A stretch of DNA of 64,000 nt from Steromphala cineraria (lineage: Eukaryota; Mollusca; Gastropoda; Trochida; Trochidae), in the NCBI GenBank assembly GCA_916613615.1, contig OU744725.1, positions 69,590,754 to 69,654,753 on the forward strand, in the 5' to 3' direction. Below are positions 45,391 to 58,650 of this stretch, piece by piece (position 1 is the first letter of the stretch; the number at the start of each line of letters is the position of its first letter). A program made the translations under genes and the position numbers. The notes below the pieces were generated by a model. The model was given only the letters and a program-made list of their open reading frames with translations. It was not told the DNA's origin and did not search any database.

Positions 45391-46634
45391 ATCCCGGAGC
45401 GCGAAGCGGGGGATATAGTATTGAGCAAAAACTAAAAAACTATTGACCTGGACCTAGATTTTCGAAGGTCTCTAAGTGCTAAGATAGTCGCAAGTACCAT
45501 ACATAACCATTGGCCTACGACTATCTTAGCGCTAAGAGACCTTCGAAAATCTAGGCCCTGATTCTTTTCATTTTTTGTATATAGCTTCATCACCATGAGA
45601 GCAAGGTCCCTTTAGAGGTTCAAGACCTTGACCTTCATTTCAAGGTCATTACGAGACTTTGACATTTTACCCTTGTCAGCGGGATATCTCAAGAACCATT
45701 CACTGGATTCTCTTCATAACTTACACAATGCATCTTATTTGGAAGGCGCCGGGCCCAGTCGATTTTAGTGACCTTCACATTATTTTCAAGATCACAGCGA
45801 GACTGAAGATTTCAGCATTGAAACCTGCATTTTAGGCACGTCAGCGGGATATCTCAAGAATCATTAACTGGATTCTCTTCATAATTTACACAAACAATCT
45901 TATTGGGAAGGCGCCGGGCCCATTCGATTTTGGTGACCTTCAAATTATTGTCAAGGTCACAGCGAGACTTTGAAAATTTAAGCATTGAAACCTGCATTTT
46001 AGGCTTGTCAGCTGGATATCAAGTCAAAGTCAAAGAGTGTTTATTGTACTTGAGGCCTCTGGCCCATATACAGTTCAAAGTATATACATGTATGCAATAT
46101 TGTATATAATATAAACAATTTTGTATTTGTTTCTACATTCATATTCACAATCATTTTGCTATACGCAAGTTTCTGGCAAATAATCTTCTTAATATTGATC
46201 TAAGAGTTAGAATCTAAGTAGTTCCGTCTTAATTCCGTACCATATCTCAAGAACCATTCACTGAATTCTCTTCATAACTTACACAATGCATCTATGTGGT
46301 CGCGCGAAGCGCTTAGTAGCGGCTTTGAAAGTACTTCCTTCAGGGAAATAATGTACAGCCAATGAGCAGTGCTTGCACTGGATATTAGGCTTAAAAATGT
46401 TCATTATTATTATTATTATTGGGAAGGCGCCGGGCCCAGTCGATTTTGGTGACCTTCACATTATATTATTTTCAAGGTCACAGTGAGGCTTATGTATGGA
46501 AGACCAGTTGATTTGTTGTGGTCTAAATGACATCTAGTAGCATGACAAGTGTTTCTATGTATACAGTATGCATTTTGTTCACATCAATTTGCGGCGGGGG
46601 ATCTTGTCACCTTTGTGACAAATACTTGTTTTGA
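45391..46634. mobile_element. Repeat element with roughly 178-bp tandem units, inserted in the right arm
   Basis: It opens CCCGGAGCGCGAAGCGGGGG and ends GCGGCGGGGGATCTTGTCACC. Inside are a hairpin (about 45450-45557) and diverged units with TCAGCGGGATATCTCAAGAA, GGAAGGCGCCGGGCCCA and GTGACCTTCA. The third unit is split by a secondary insertion (about 46017-46250), and a further interruption ends in (ATT)n near 46400-46420. The left arm is continuous across this position, so insertion followed the duplication. Confidence 0.7.
45450..45557. repeat. Hairpin of about 40-bp arms within the repeat element
   Basis: CCTAGATTTTCGAAGGTCTC...GCTAAGATAGTCG is followed about 25 bases later by its near-exact inverse. 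The loop is around CATACATAACC. Confidence 0.75.
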
Positions 46635-49129
46635 ATATGAACACAATGAATTCATTGATTGAATAACTTATTTTACATGTGCACCAAGACTAAGCGAGTA
46701 TGAGACCAAGTTTAGCTTTCAAGTCCGTGACCTGAATATTCATTAGTTAAAAGAAAACCAACAAGCGCCATGACCCTTCCCTACCTCTTCCTCATAATGA
46801 ATTTAACCTAATTACCCTGGAGTCTGTTATGACATTGTTTTAATTAGTTCTAAATTTGACAAACTGATTTGAAGTCTTTATATGCTATCATACTGGTAAC
46901 AATTCTCGTAAATACATACACCTGCCTAAACCCTCGACGATACAGGATTAACCATGAACATATAACCAGTAGCTTTGCCAGACAGGAACCATAGACGGGC
47001 CTCAGCAGAAAATTTAAATCATATATCTCTTTATGTAAGTCGATTGTTGGAATTCACAAGGGTTTGAACTCGATCGCTATTATAGATTTAGCCAATCAGA
47101 GTCATTTCCGTCTAAGATTTCTGTGTGGCGGAAATTTTGACAATCTTGTGCTTGTCTGTCCTTAAGGCTATTGTAAATTTGAGAGTGTATTGTTATCTTT
47201 ATTGGTTTAGATACACATTTTATCTGTTAAAGTTAGATCATATTCTTAATTTATAGCCTTGAAAGATTAGATATATTTCTAAAAGAAATCAATTGTCATT
47301 TCATACGTTTTCATATGTGAAAGACTAAGAGAGAAGCTCGTTAAAACAAAATTTAACACAATTTAATTTTCTGGAAGAAGTTATCCGGTTTGCTACAAAT
47401 TCCTAGTTTATTGCACTATTCATATCTAAACAAAGTGATCGGGTGTGTTGATAAATTCTAGTATGTGTTGATTTTAAAGATAACACAATATTTGTAACTT
47501 GTAGATATGTAGAGTGTATTTTTATAAATAATGTTAAAATATGTTTATGCGCCTTCTGCCAAAAATACACAACCAAAATCGAAAACTACCCCTAAATAAA
47601 TCACAGATATATTTGGAAAATAACCTTGAGCTAAATGTATCTTGGGATCTATCCTTGATACATAACCTAATTGTTCTACGGAGTCGTGTATTATTAGGAG
47701 ATAACTCTGCACGTAACTTTAAATGTTGTTAACTTTCAGTGAGAAAGTATTTACATAATTTATTATATAATTAGCAATGAAATATAGGGTTATACACTGA
47801 AAAAAAAACTCCATATGTTCACTGAAGTGAGAAAAGTAGGAACCTATTACCTCCCTTTAAAACACAATTATCTACATTTGAGGAAATCGAACGCATGCCT
47901 CGCGTCACGGCGTTGGTTAGGATTGAAGAAAAACGACTCTTTTCATTATTTTCGGTATGTAACTTAACATTTTGCGGTGCCAGTGTATCCTTCGATATAA
48001 AAAAAAGCCATCCGAAGTTCATATTTTTTGCTCTAGTTAATTATTGTTCATTTTATCGCAAAAATAATTGATAGAGCGAGAAATCTGTCACATCGACATA
48101 GCGCTTCACTCACTTCACTCAACTGACTTTCTAAAATACATAAGAAGCCTTTGTTTCACCTAGTTATAACCAAAAACATAATTTTATTTGAAATGTCATT
48201 TAACTATAACATTGAAATGTTTTGGGACACTCAAGATTAATTAAGTGTTATGCAAACGAAGTTAATAAAGTAATTCAGGAGAAATGGTGTCTTCATGATT
48301 TCCCATGTAAGCTTAGAAAAAACCCCGACACTTTAGTTCATATTTGAAAACAGATCAAAGTGTTATGGTAGAGTTGTGTATATAAATCCGCCTGAGGTTC
48401 GGACAGTTTTGGTGACTAAATATTCGTGTATAAATCAAAGGTTTAGTTTAAGGACTCGTAGCAAAACATTTGATGCTTTTTCTGCTTTTCTTATATGCAT
48501 GTCTTAAGTGTATGGCAACTAAGGGACAAGTTACAACGTTGCGGTATTGCTCATCACATATATTTGATATAACACTTTCTATGAAGTCAACCCTGTGTAA
48601 ACTGTTTCAATTATATTAAAAAACAATTAATTAAAATGAACATGTTGAATTGTTGATCAGCACTCATTGTTGTTTCTATCGCCAAAAATGCCTTGACATT
48701 AGTTGGTTTATTTCCATCAGTTTCCATCCAGACATAATCCCATGGAAAGGAAACAGGGTAAGTTAATCAGATGTTCGTGTCAACATGTCAACATGTGGTA
48801 AAATATCTAATGTTATCTCCCCATATACGAAAATACTTCCTCTTACCACGACATAAGAAAAAAATACTTCCTCTTCCACGGCGTCTGATCAAATTCAATT
48901 AGGGTTTTCATGTATTTTATAACGATCATATTGTCAAGTCTGTGTAAGAGTAGAATTGAATGGCTGAAATTGGTTTGCTGATTCTAAAATAAATTGAAAT
49001 TTACAAATTTGAAAAACGAAAGAATATTTTGCATTGTTCAAATAGTAAAACCCTGCAAAATCTTACAAAATTTAATTGTTTGTTGAAAAGCCATTAAAGA
49101 GTACAAAAACATATTAAAATTCATATAAG

Positions 49130-51080
49130 CTCATATACATGTACAATCTGTTATATCCAGTTTTGTCGGTGGTTTATAATGCAGTGAATCCAAAACGTTC
49201 TGTATTAATGAATTGATTCTAATATTTTTAGCAATATTGGAAATTAAGGACCAGTAAGTATAATTGGATTGCATACAGTAAAAACGACATTTTCGTTGGA
49301 AGACACAAAGTGTAAACTGCATATCCAGAGGCAGAGAAGACATTGTTAATATTTTCAAAGGTCAAGTTTTGTACATTGTCTATCAACTCATAATATGATG
49401 AACTTCAAAAACACATTTTCGAATATGATGGAATTTAAGACAATGTTTTTCTTAGTTGTATTAAACTTAAAAAAAGACAATAGATCTACAAAATCTTTAT
49501 ATTTATCAACTTTGAATAACCTAAATATCGGTATTTGAAGTGACACAGCTACGACATGGAGATGTATGAACGGTGTGTACAAATACATCATATAATTTTG
49601 TCAACTAATATAACTTTTCCAATTTGTAAAGAACTCAAGAATATATTCAATAGATATGATCAGCATTTTGTATTCCTCAATTGTGTTAGTAAAATAAACT
49701 GCAATTACATCTTACTAGTTGCACAAGCTCACTGTTTAAGCTCAGGGGTAATTATATATTAATCGTCGACCTAAGCCTAACATTCCTTAATCCCACAACT
49801 TACAAATGTATCATTGCGGCTATGTTAAGATGATCGGTCACCTGATGCGCGTCTATAAGATGACCTCAGAGTGACTCTGAGAGTGGCTCTAATACAAAGA
49901 CCCACATATACAATAATATGCCAGTCATCGTCTTAGTGATAAACCTAATTGTTCACAAATGAAATTGAAGAGACCTTTGTTCGCTAAAAGGTGACGGATA
50001 CAGAGAGGTACGATGTAGGTGTAGGATTTCCATATGCAACTGTATGCATACTCACGGGCAAAAGAAACGATACCAACTTTTACAAAACAGTACAAAACGA
50101 AATCCTGTCGTAAATGAAATGCGACTACGAATTCTTTTGATAGGCACATAAGTTGTGAAGAAGTACTTGCAATTTCAAACATCAGAGTATGATACTTTTA
50201 TTGTTTGACTGTTTAAATACACGAGGGGTCCCAAATATCTTTATATTGATAAGATAAATTAAAGATCTTATCAATATAAAGAAAACGTTATAGAAACTAA
50301 TTTCTTCGTGCATTTTGTCTGTAAGTTGGTTTAAAATAAAGCAAAAGTGTCATTTTCACTATCCTATCTTGTCTAATTAAGAAATGTTTTTCAAAATCGT
50401 TAACAGATATAGCCTTGAAATAACCGATTTCGTTCAGTTAGCTCTTGAAGACATGAAATAAGCCTGTTTCATCCGTTACTATCATTTAAAGCTTAACCTA
50501 TCATGCATTTTATATTGCATAGTTTTTGTCCAGGTTCAGTTTATTGCGCCTTTCTCTACTCCAAAAAGGTATCTGTATCATTTTACCACCATCAGTTCAA
50601 GTTCACACACAATTTGGTTGTGCATTCAATTTGCGTAAAGGAGCAAACAAAAAGCATGTTTACATGACAATGTTACTTACAGGAGTAAAAGTAAATATAC
50701 TATTACTTTACCTCTTGGGGTGGAGAATTTGATATACTACCATAAAGTAAATTGAAAACCGGCTGTTTATCATGGCACGTTTACTTCCTGTAAGTATATT
50801 TACTCCTATGACTATATTGACTTATATGAGTAAAAGTGTGCATATAAAAAGAGCTTAATATTCATTTCTTTTGAACAAAATAATTAAAAGTTGTATAAAT
50901 CTTTCTCGTCATACTCCTTAAAATGAATCTACGCCTATTGCCATAGTAATTGGAAACTTATATTATTCATATTTTTTTCATTATTATTTACTTTTATTAA
51001 TTTATATTAAATATAATTAAGCTGCTTATCCTTTTTTTATTTCACATTTTACATTGTCTGCATCATGAAAGTCTATTTAT
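49130..51080. other. Right-arm-specific stretch, no gene seen
   Basis: About 1.9 kb lies between anchors that are adjacent in the left arm (25.76 and 25.84 kb). It is either an insertion here or a deletion there. It contains a strong palindrome at 50238-50282 and several short, unremarkable open frames. Confidence 0.4.
50238..50282. repeat. Perfect 18-bp-arm hairpin
   Basis: TCTTTATATTGATAAGAT and its exact inverse are separated by 9 bases. It is AT-rich but perfect over 18 pairs. It could be a small foldback element or a structured site. Confidence 0.75.
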
Positions 51081-53150
51081 TTTTAGTAGGGGCAAAGTAG
51101 AAGTCAAGTTGACAGAAAACCAGACTAAGAAAGGATATGATTTGCTACTGTACCATGGGTTGAATATCTTTATCAAATAGGTCAAAAGATATGTAGATTA
51201 TTGTGAGCAAAGAACAAGCTAATTAGGTTAATATATCATGAGAGATGTGGTGGTGGAAATGCCAAATTGATATAGTAGAATTTCACTTATTCAGCTGCGT
51301 TAAAATGTTCTACAAAGATGAGCTAAATGTGAATATGCCATTTTGAGCATCATGATAAGACGCTAGTAAAAGGGAATTGGAGAAAAAAGGCAAATTGCAT
51401 CAAGGTGGGATCAATAAGCTACTGCGAACTCCTCTGATAATATGATAAATGCAATGTACATCAAAGTGGATGTACATATTTTGCATATTTTCGTCAACAG
51501 AAACAGAGAACCAATATTAACCTTCAAAAAGATTAATTATTTTCTGAGTTTGATGTCACATTAGCCGTTGACCTACAAAGTTAAGTAACATTACATTATT
51601 AAGTCAAAGAATGTCAAATTACCTTAAAGTGAGTTTGTTATGCAATATTTATCATAATTTCATGTCATGGACATATACCAAATATTGCTGAAAAGTATCA
51701 GCTTTAAATTTTAAACTAGGCAACTTAAAAAATGTAAAATAAATTATTGTGTTCGCTATCATCAATTCAATGTTCAAGTAAAATATAATAATTGATTCAT
51801 AAAATAACTTTGGGGCAGATACATTGAATCTTAAGATGACATCTGAAATCGGTTTTGAGAAAGGGTTTGCTACATTCAGCATTATTTGACTTGCGTTAGA
51901 CGAGTGGCCACGGGTCATAGCAGGATGATTAGCTGAAATGTAGGTTTGTATTTTAAAAAGAAAACAATATTAATACCGTTTCTTTTTAACTTTACATAAT
52001 TTGAAAACAAAAGTGATTGATTTAAATTGTTTATGTTATCTTTCTGGAGGCATGCCTATTTAGAGGTTATTATAGCAAGCCTGCTGTGTATCTGATGAAA
52101 AAACTATTTATGTGTTCATGTCATGGTGAGTGAGCTTATCAGTTGTTTTCAACTTTCGACAAGTACATCTTAAAATATATTTTCTATACTGGGTTCTTTC
52201 ATGAGAAGCGGAGACAAATTTAAATTAGAGACTTTGTGGAAGATATCTGTCTCTGTTACAGGAAGAAGCAGAAATATTTGGCAATTAGGATCTCTTGAAA
52301 TTTTTCATAAAACTTACCCTAGTTCTGAAGCCATAGATCAATTCCTTTATAATTTGAAACTTTTTTAGAACAAAACTTTCATCAAACTGATTTTAAAAAG
52401 TAGAAATGTTTGCAAATACCGAAATGATATCACGAAATATAATTGTATATCTATATATAGCTATCTCTTTTGGGTTTTCTTGCCACTGAAGACCAACTTT
52501 TTATCATGACCATTAGGAAATTTGCTGCAATCATACTTATTGCAAAACATTAGTCATTCTACAGGGGGGAATAGCCCTAAATCACTATACAGGAAAAAGG
52601 TCATTGGAAAAAACACAATAAGACTTATTAAGAAAAATACAGTACAAATACATGTACAACTTATACAAGTTTACTGATTGTATCAAGCAGCTTTACAACT
52701 CATTAATGACTTCTGAATCGTTTAGCACTTTTCAAGTTGGGTGCCAAGCATGAAAGTGTATGGAACTTCCGTCTATTATTATTGGTAACTGGACGAACAA
52801 AATCAAGCAATGGCAACAACTATAACTGATTATTTTCAATGTCTTGTAGAAAACCTGCAATTTCATAAACTGTTTGAGTTTTTCAAGAGCAAATCACATT
52901 AAATATCTTTTGACAAGATTCATTGAAACATTTAATTGCATTTTCTGTCAAATATGAATTTCTGTTGAATTTCGGTATGATACATTAAAAGGTTTGAAGA
53001 ACATTTTAAAAAAAAATCATGTTTAACAAAAGACAAAACATCGTCATTTAAGAAAAATAAAGAGGCTTCAGTTATGCCAATGCGAACTTTACGGACAGCA
53101 TCGTTATAAGTTTGTTTGATTCTTTCCACATTCCAGTTTATTTAATTATC

Positions 53151-54854
53151 AAGCAGCTAATAGACGTAGGACTTCAGAGAGGCACCTAGGGTTGTTATGA
53201 TTAGTTCCTTCTTGGGTACTGAATCAGGGCACTATAGTTATATAAATTCTCAATTCAATATTCTCCATTCTCATAATTCATTTACATTCACGTAACATTC
53301 TTCATAATTCGGCTGTAGACTAATCTAGTATTTGGCATATTCTTAATACATTGACTGCAAAATTAAACGAACAAACCTGATAAATAAATCATACAAATAA
53401 TAGTTTTGAAATGCGAATGAGATTTAGCTAGACAGTTTATAATTAATGTTTGTGTATTGCCCTTGTTATACTTATCATTTTCATAGAACCTTTGAACCTC
53501 AATAAATCTAAATCTTTGTGACCCGCTACACACGTGACTGCAAGCGCTCAAACAGAGTGACCTCCCTTGGCCATCAATAGAATTAAGAAGCTTCCGTAAA
53601 ATATCGTTAGATTTGGCTGTTACATTATGAAACGAACTCTTCGGATAGAAATTAAATTGTTCCTTTCCCCCTGTATAATCATGTCCTGAACTTTCTTGAT
53701 ATGGGGTCTAGACCATTAGCCTGTGGATACTGCGTGTTCAATTGGAACTTTAAGTTCCAGACAATGTGGTAATATGACACTGATTGAGTATATTTTGTTG
53801 CAAATCAAAATGCTGAATCAGGACAAAGTCAAACCTTGAAAGTTCAGATGTGATGTGGTGTTGGTTATCATCTGCTGAGTTCTACATTGATTTTACACTA
53901 TCCTAACCACATACATGGTTTGCGATGAATGTCTGAAACGTACAAATACTTTGTCTTAATAACCCGAGTCGGTTTAACACAGTTTACAATTTTCCGAGAA
54001 CAAGAAAACATCATTTTCCAGATCCCTGGGTGATTAACAAATGGGATAAATATTGATCTTGCTGCAATGATGAAACTACACCTCTATAAATGAGATAACA
54101 TTTGAAAGCCATGTCCTTCTAATGGAGAAACAGTCATAATTCATTTAATTGATATGCCAATTTGAAGCCTAAATAACCAGTTGTCTGTAATAATAGTGTT
54201 AGATATTGAAGGAGCTTTATGGAATGTAGAAGAATGTTGAACACGGTAATTATAAATGACATAATTGAAGAACTGTTTCTTAAGTGCACAGAAATGTTTA
54301 ATGCAGGCGTTATTCAATTACCATCTATTATGTTTGTTTGAATGAAATGGTTTTATGTAAACCACATGTACTTCATTCAACAATGACAAAGTTATGTAAT
54401 GAAAGCTAAACCAGACAAGGAACAGTTATTACTCAAATTTCCCTTAAAGTATTGAATCAAAGTCAGAATTAATGACCCGACCAAAACAAGCATATGCATT
54501 TATCGTAATTACTGTAAATGACAGTTGTTTTGAACATTTTCATGTAAATAACAACTTCTCTATAGTTCTGTGCAATATTAGCTTATTTATATATTTTTCT
54601 ACAGTTCTCATAAAAAATTGTCCCTTCAAAGTCGGCTGCTTAGAGCTGTTCATTACACTGAAGGGTAATTTTTTGAGTTTGACAAAAATCACTTTAAATC
54701 TAATTAATAACAATCACAAGTTTCTTTTCAGAGATAAAAGCATATAATGGATAGGAAAGTTGAGTGCCTTTTGAGATTTCTACGTGGGGGCGGATAAAGA
54801 GGAACACGAAAGGGTATGAAAGACATCTCTGCACAAAGATAAAACAATTTCCTT
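53151..54854. other. Sequence between inner and outer right-arm blocks, no gene seen
   Basis: There is no clear match to the left arm and no coding signal. It should contain one breakpoint of the proposed inversion. Confidence 0.35.
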
Positions 54855-56797
54855 TGGAATTATTCTAGTACACTCTTACCAATAATCTAAATGATATAAA
54901 TATATAATAATCTGTATTTTGTTGTTTGTTGGCATCAAATGACTTTGGTTTTTATTTTGTATAAGAATTTTCACGTGGTATCAAAAAGACTCAAATTCAT
55001 CTGTCAAACACACAGCACACCAGTAAATAAGCGTTATCCTTTAATAAAATCAAACTAGTGCTTTTATTACATTTTTAGCTCTTTTCATTACACCGTTATC
55101 TTGTGTAAAGAATCTTATCTAAATTTAAGATAAAGATGATTATGAGATTTATGTCTCCCTAATTATTTTAACTATTTAAACAACTCCGTAGATTTCACTG
55201 GTATTTGGAACGTAAGGTATTATGCCTTTAAGACATGAGACTTTTATTTAAAATAAGAACTAGATTTTATCAAGGTGGATTCGTTTTTATATGGATTTTT
55301 TTTGTAGCTCAGAAAGGGGAGTTCAGTGTTGTGTACATGTCATACACGTATTGAGATTTGAATCTCACAGTTATGTAGGTAGATATTTATTCATATTATG
55401 TATCTCTATATATGTTGATAATAACTTTAAACCGCATGCTCCCTTCTGATCGGATTTAACGAGGTAATGTGTCCGGTGTACAATTCAGGAACTTTAAAGT
55501 GGAGGTTACACAAAATAACCGTCGGAATATGTCATTTACGTAAATGCTGTCTGTTAAATGAACGAAACACGATCATGTGAACGTAAGGAATATTTTGACA
55601 ATGTAGCCTTGCACAGTAATTAAGCCACCATAGCATAATGTTTTCATCAAAAAATAAAACCGGTTTGATGCGACTAGATATTCATAGTTGAGTTAATAAT
55701 AATAATACGAGGAAATAAGTTAGATATATTTCATGACATTTTCTATTAAGTACTTTTGCCAATAGAATAACACGAGGGAAGCTTTATGTTACTTGTTACA
55801 GCCATTTAGCTGTAATTTATATATGCGTTTGATTTCAATTTTGAATTATTTTTTGAATTTCATTTCCCTCATATTTCAAAGTCAGAATTTAAAAGAAATG
55901 CTACGCCAGTTGGCAAGGTTAACGTTTCAAACAGGCTATAAACAGCGTTGACAAAAACATTCTAAAATTAGATCTTTTATTGTCAATGTTTTGGCTATAT
56001 CAATGACCAGACCAATGTTTTTCAACAAACAAATACAACTATATAACATTACAACAATTCCTTGAAGATGTACTGTTCTACAAGTCTACCTGTTTCAGTA
56101 TGAAGAAACTTAGCTAAGTCAAAACTTTACCAAAACGGATATTACTTGTTACAGAAGGTAAAGTTATAGAAAAATTTGATGTATCGAGGAATTGTCTTTA
56201 TCCAAATGTTTCCTCTTCGATAAAGTACCCACTCGTTTTCTAATTAGTGTTCCTTCAGCATTATAACATAAATAATTTCGACATTATACAGTATCATATT
56301 TCCTTAAACTTAAAAGGAAACAGAATTTTAAGTTAATTAAATACAAAACGTTTTCATTAAATTACCCTGAGGGAATTAGCATGTAGCTAACACATTCAAA
56401 GAAGATTTGAATTAACAACAAACCCATTTTAAAACCTAATCTTAATATCACTTAAAGGTTGAAATGTTTTTAACCCTGTAAATTTTTTATTTTCATAACT
56501 TCATAGGCTGCTTGATGAAAGATTGACTTTGTCAATCACTGTCACATTAACTTCAAACCCATTGTTCTCAATCATACGAGGTTGAATGTAGAATAAAATT
56601 GTTAACTTTTTTTCTTAAAACTGTTACATATTGCCGCTACCAACTATGAGGAGCTTCACATCACACACACTTTTCGTTTAATATGAAATGGTTATTCTTC
56701 TTTATACAATGTTTTATGATTTTGAAACAGATCATGTCATGAAATAGTGACCAAGCCTCTGTTCTTATTCGCCAAATTTGTTGGGTAGAATTGGAGT

Positions 56798-56842
56798 TGC
56801 CTGATTGGAGGCAATAAAAGTAGGATGTGCAATCTGCTACGC
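56798..56842 (+). repeat. Dispersed repeat fragment, partner at 7450-7494
   Basis: TGCCTGATTGGAGGCAAT followed by AGTAGGATGTGCAATC matches the left copy in the same orientation. Confidence 0.5.
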
Positions 56843-56927
56843 AAATTACATTGTCATAACCTTGCTGTGACCTTGACCTTTGACAGATTGTAACCAAAAT
56901 CTTTCCATTTGTTTTACTTCTCCGAAA

Positions 56928-57559
56928 ATGATATATACTAAGCTTCATAGCACTTAAACTATTCAAGTTATTGTGTTAACAAGGAACTCTTGACCTTGAC
57001 CTTTGACCTTGGAAGTGAACATGTCAAAATAATTCCCCCGAGGTATAAGTAGTAAGTTGTGAAAAAGAGTTCTGAAAGCTCAGTGAACAAAAAAGTAAAT
57101 GTCAGTAATACGATTTGGGCAGCTGCAGCGGGGGTAGCAAACTGCACAAAACTGATAACATCCCCGACCTTACCTTAGCCCGGGCTGCAAATGATTGACT
57201 TATCTTTTAAAAATAAAATGTGCATTCTATCAAGGTCATAGTAATGATATATACTAAGCTTCATAGCACTTAAACTATTCAAGTTATTGTGTTAACAAGG
57301 AACTCTTGACCTTGACCTTTGACCTTGGAAGTGAACATGTCAAAATAATTCCCCCGAGGTATAAGTAGTAAGTTGTGAAAAAGAGTTCTGAAAGCTCAGT
57401 GGACAAAAAAGTAAATGTCAGTAATACGATTTGGGCAGCTGCAGCGGGGGTAGCAAACTGCACAAAACTGATAACATCCCCGACCTTACCTTAGTCCGGG
57501 CTGCAAATGATTGACTTATCTTTTAAAAATAAAATGTGCATTCTATCAAGGTCATAGTA
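56928..57559. repeat. Near-identical tandem duplication, 316-bp unit
   Basis: Copies 56928-57243 and 57244-57559 differ at two positions by eye. Each contains the run CTTGACCTTGACCTTTGACC, a direct repeat of the AGGTCA nuclear-receptor half-site in reverse, and a GC-rich patch (GCAGCTGCAGCGGGGG). The duplication is much younger than the arms, unless it is an assembly artefact. Confidence 0.92.
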
Positions 57560-58239
57560 ATCGATTACAACATCACCAAATTTTCACTTTCAAATAGCAA
57601 TTAATCGTACAAATATGCACTCTTGTTATTCATTTTCAGCATTGGAAATAGGATGCTGTTAGAAATGAACGAAGCAGGAAGTAATCTAGTAAAGCCATGC
57701 TATGGATTCATTCTATTAGTTCAGGGTCATGTCTCCTAATATTAAGCACTAAGTTTAATGTCTCAGGGAGGGACACGTGCTTGTACATGTAATATGTCAA
57801 TATCACTTCATTAAGGACTCCTCAATCTACTTGGCATTGGTTTTGTTTGACCTTTCACTTTCAATGTGCTGTAGCTGCATCATTGTGGTATCAGATGCAC
57901 TAACCAGCAATTCTTGTTTTTATGTTTTATCAAAACATTTGTAGCGTTAATATATACATAGAGAATATAGCACAGTAATTGTATTAGAGATACAGAATGG
58001 GCTATGTGAACTGATAATGGTTATCTTAGTTCTGATTTTGATAACCTAAACAATAGTCTAGGCATCTGTCGAATAATGTTTAGTAAAGTAATCAATACCA
58101 TAGATAGAATAAAAATGTGATGTGTATAGATCAGTTTAATTTTGACACATGCATTCTTTAAGTATTCAATCATATATTTAAAATGCTTTGCAAAAGTGTA
58201 CTTTGCCTATCCTGTGTTCATTTAAGGTATTCTTATTAC

Positions 58240-58650
58240 TCTTTATTATATACTCATATAGTAGTACAAGGGTGTAATACGGAATACTTCTTCACATTCT
58301 GTATTGCACGTCAAATTCCGTATTGCACGACTGTCGGTTCAATTTTTTCAAGATTCGGCAATCCTCGAAACTTTCTGTATGTAACAATCATTTTCCTCCC
58401 TTAATACATCGGAATTCATGTATCTCAACGCTTTTAGAGTAAACCTCCTTTTTCATCAGCAAAAAAGAACTACGAAACATGGAAATCCTAAAACAAATTC
58501 CGAGAACATGGGTAGCGATACTTCGCCCTTATGACGTCATAGTCGGCAACGATTATGACGTCATATCCCTGTTGACGTCGTTCAAAAGAAGTAAATGAGT
58601 AAAGTAATGAGTAAAGTATTTTGAAAAATAAAAAAATATAATTTGATTTA
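58240..58650 (+). mobile_element. Hairpin element E with TGACGTCA sites
   Basis: A weaker inverted pair (GTGTAATACGGAAT near 58273, ATTCCGTATTGCAC near 58315) with an extra GTATTGCACG copy is followed, about 200 bases on, by two TTATGACGTCATA sites (near 58529 and 58551) and TTGACGTCG (near 58573). The left arm at 17.40-17.45 kb is continuous through this point and lacks about 400 bases, so E is an insertion. Confidence 0.6.

Larger units (their letters stand above)
45125..53150 (+). repeat. Right arm, inner block, direct repeat of 22.4-28.2 kb
   Basis: It is collinear with the left inner block in the same orientation, beginning near ATGAACCTTCTACT at 45139. It is interrupted by a repeat element (45391-46634) and by about 1.9 kb of extra sequence (49130-51080) missing from the left copy. 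No open frame is shared between the copies, so I regard the block as non-coding. Confidence 0.8.
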
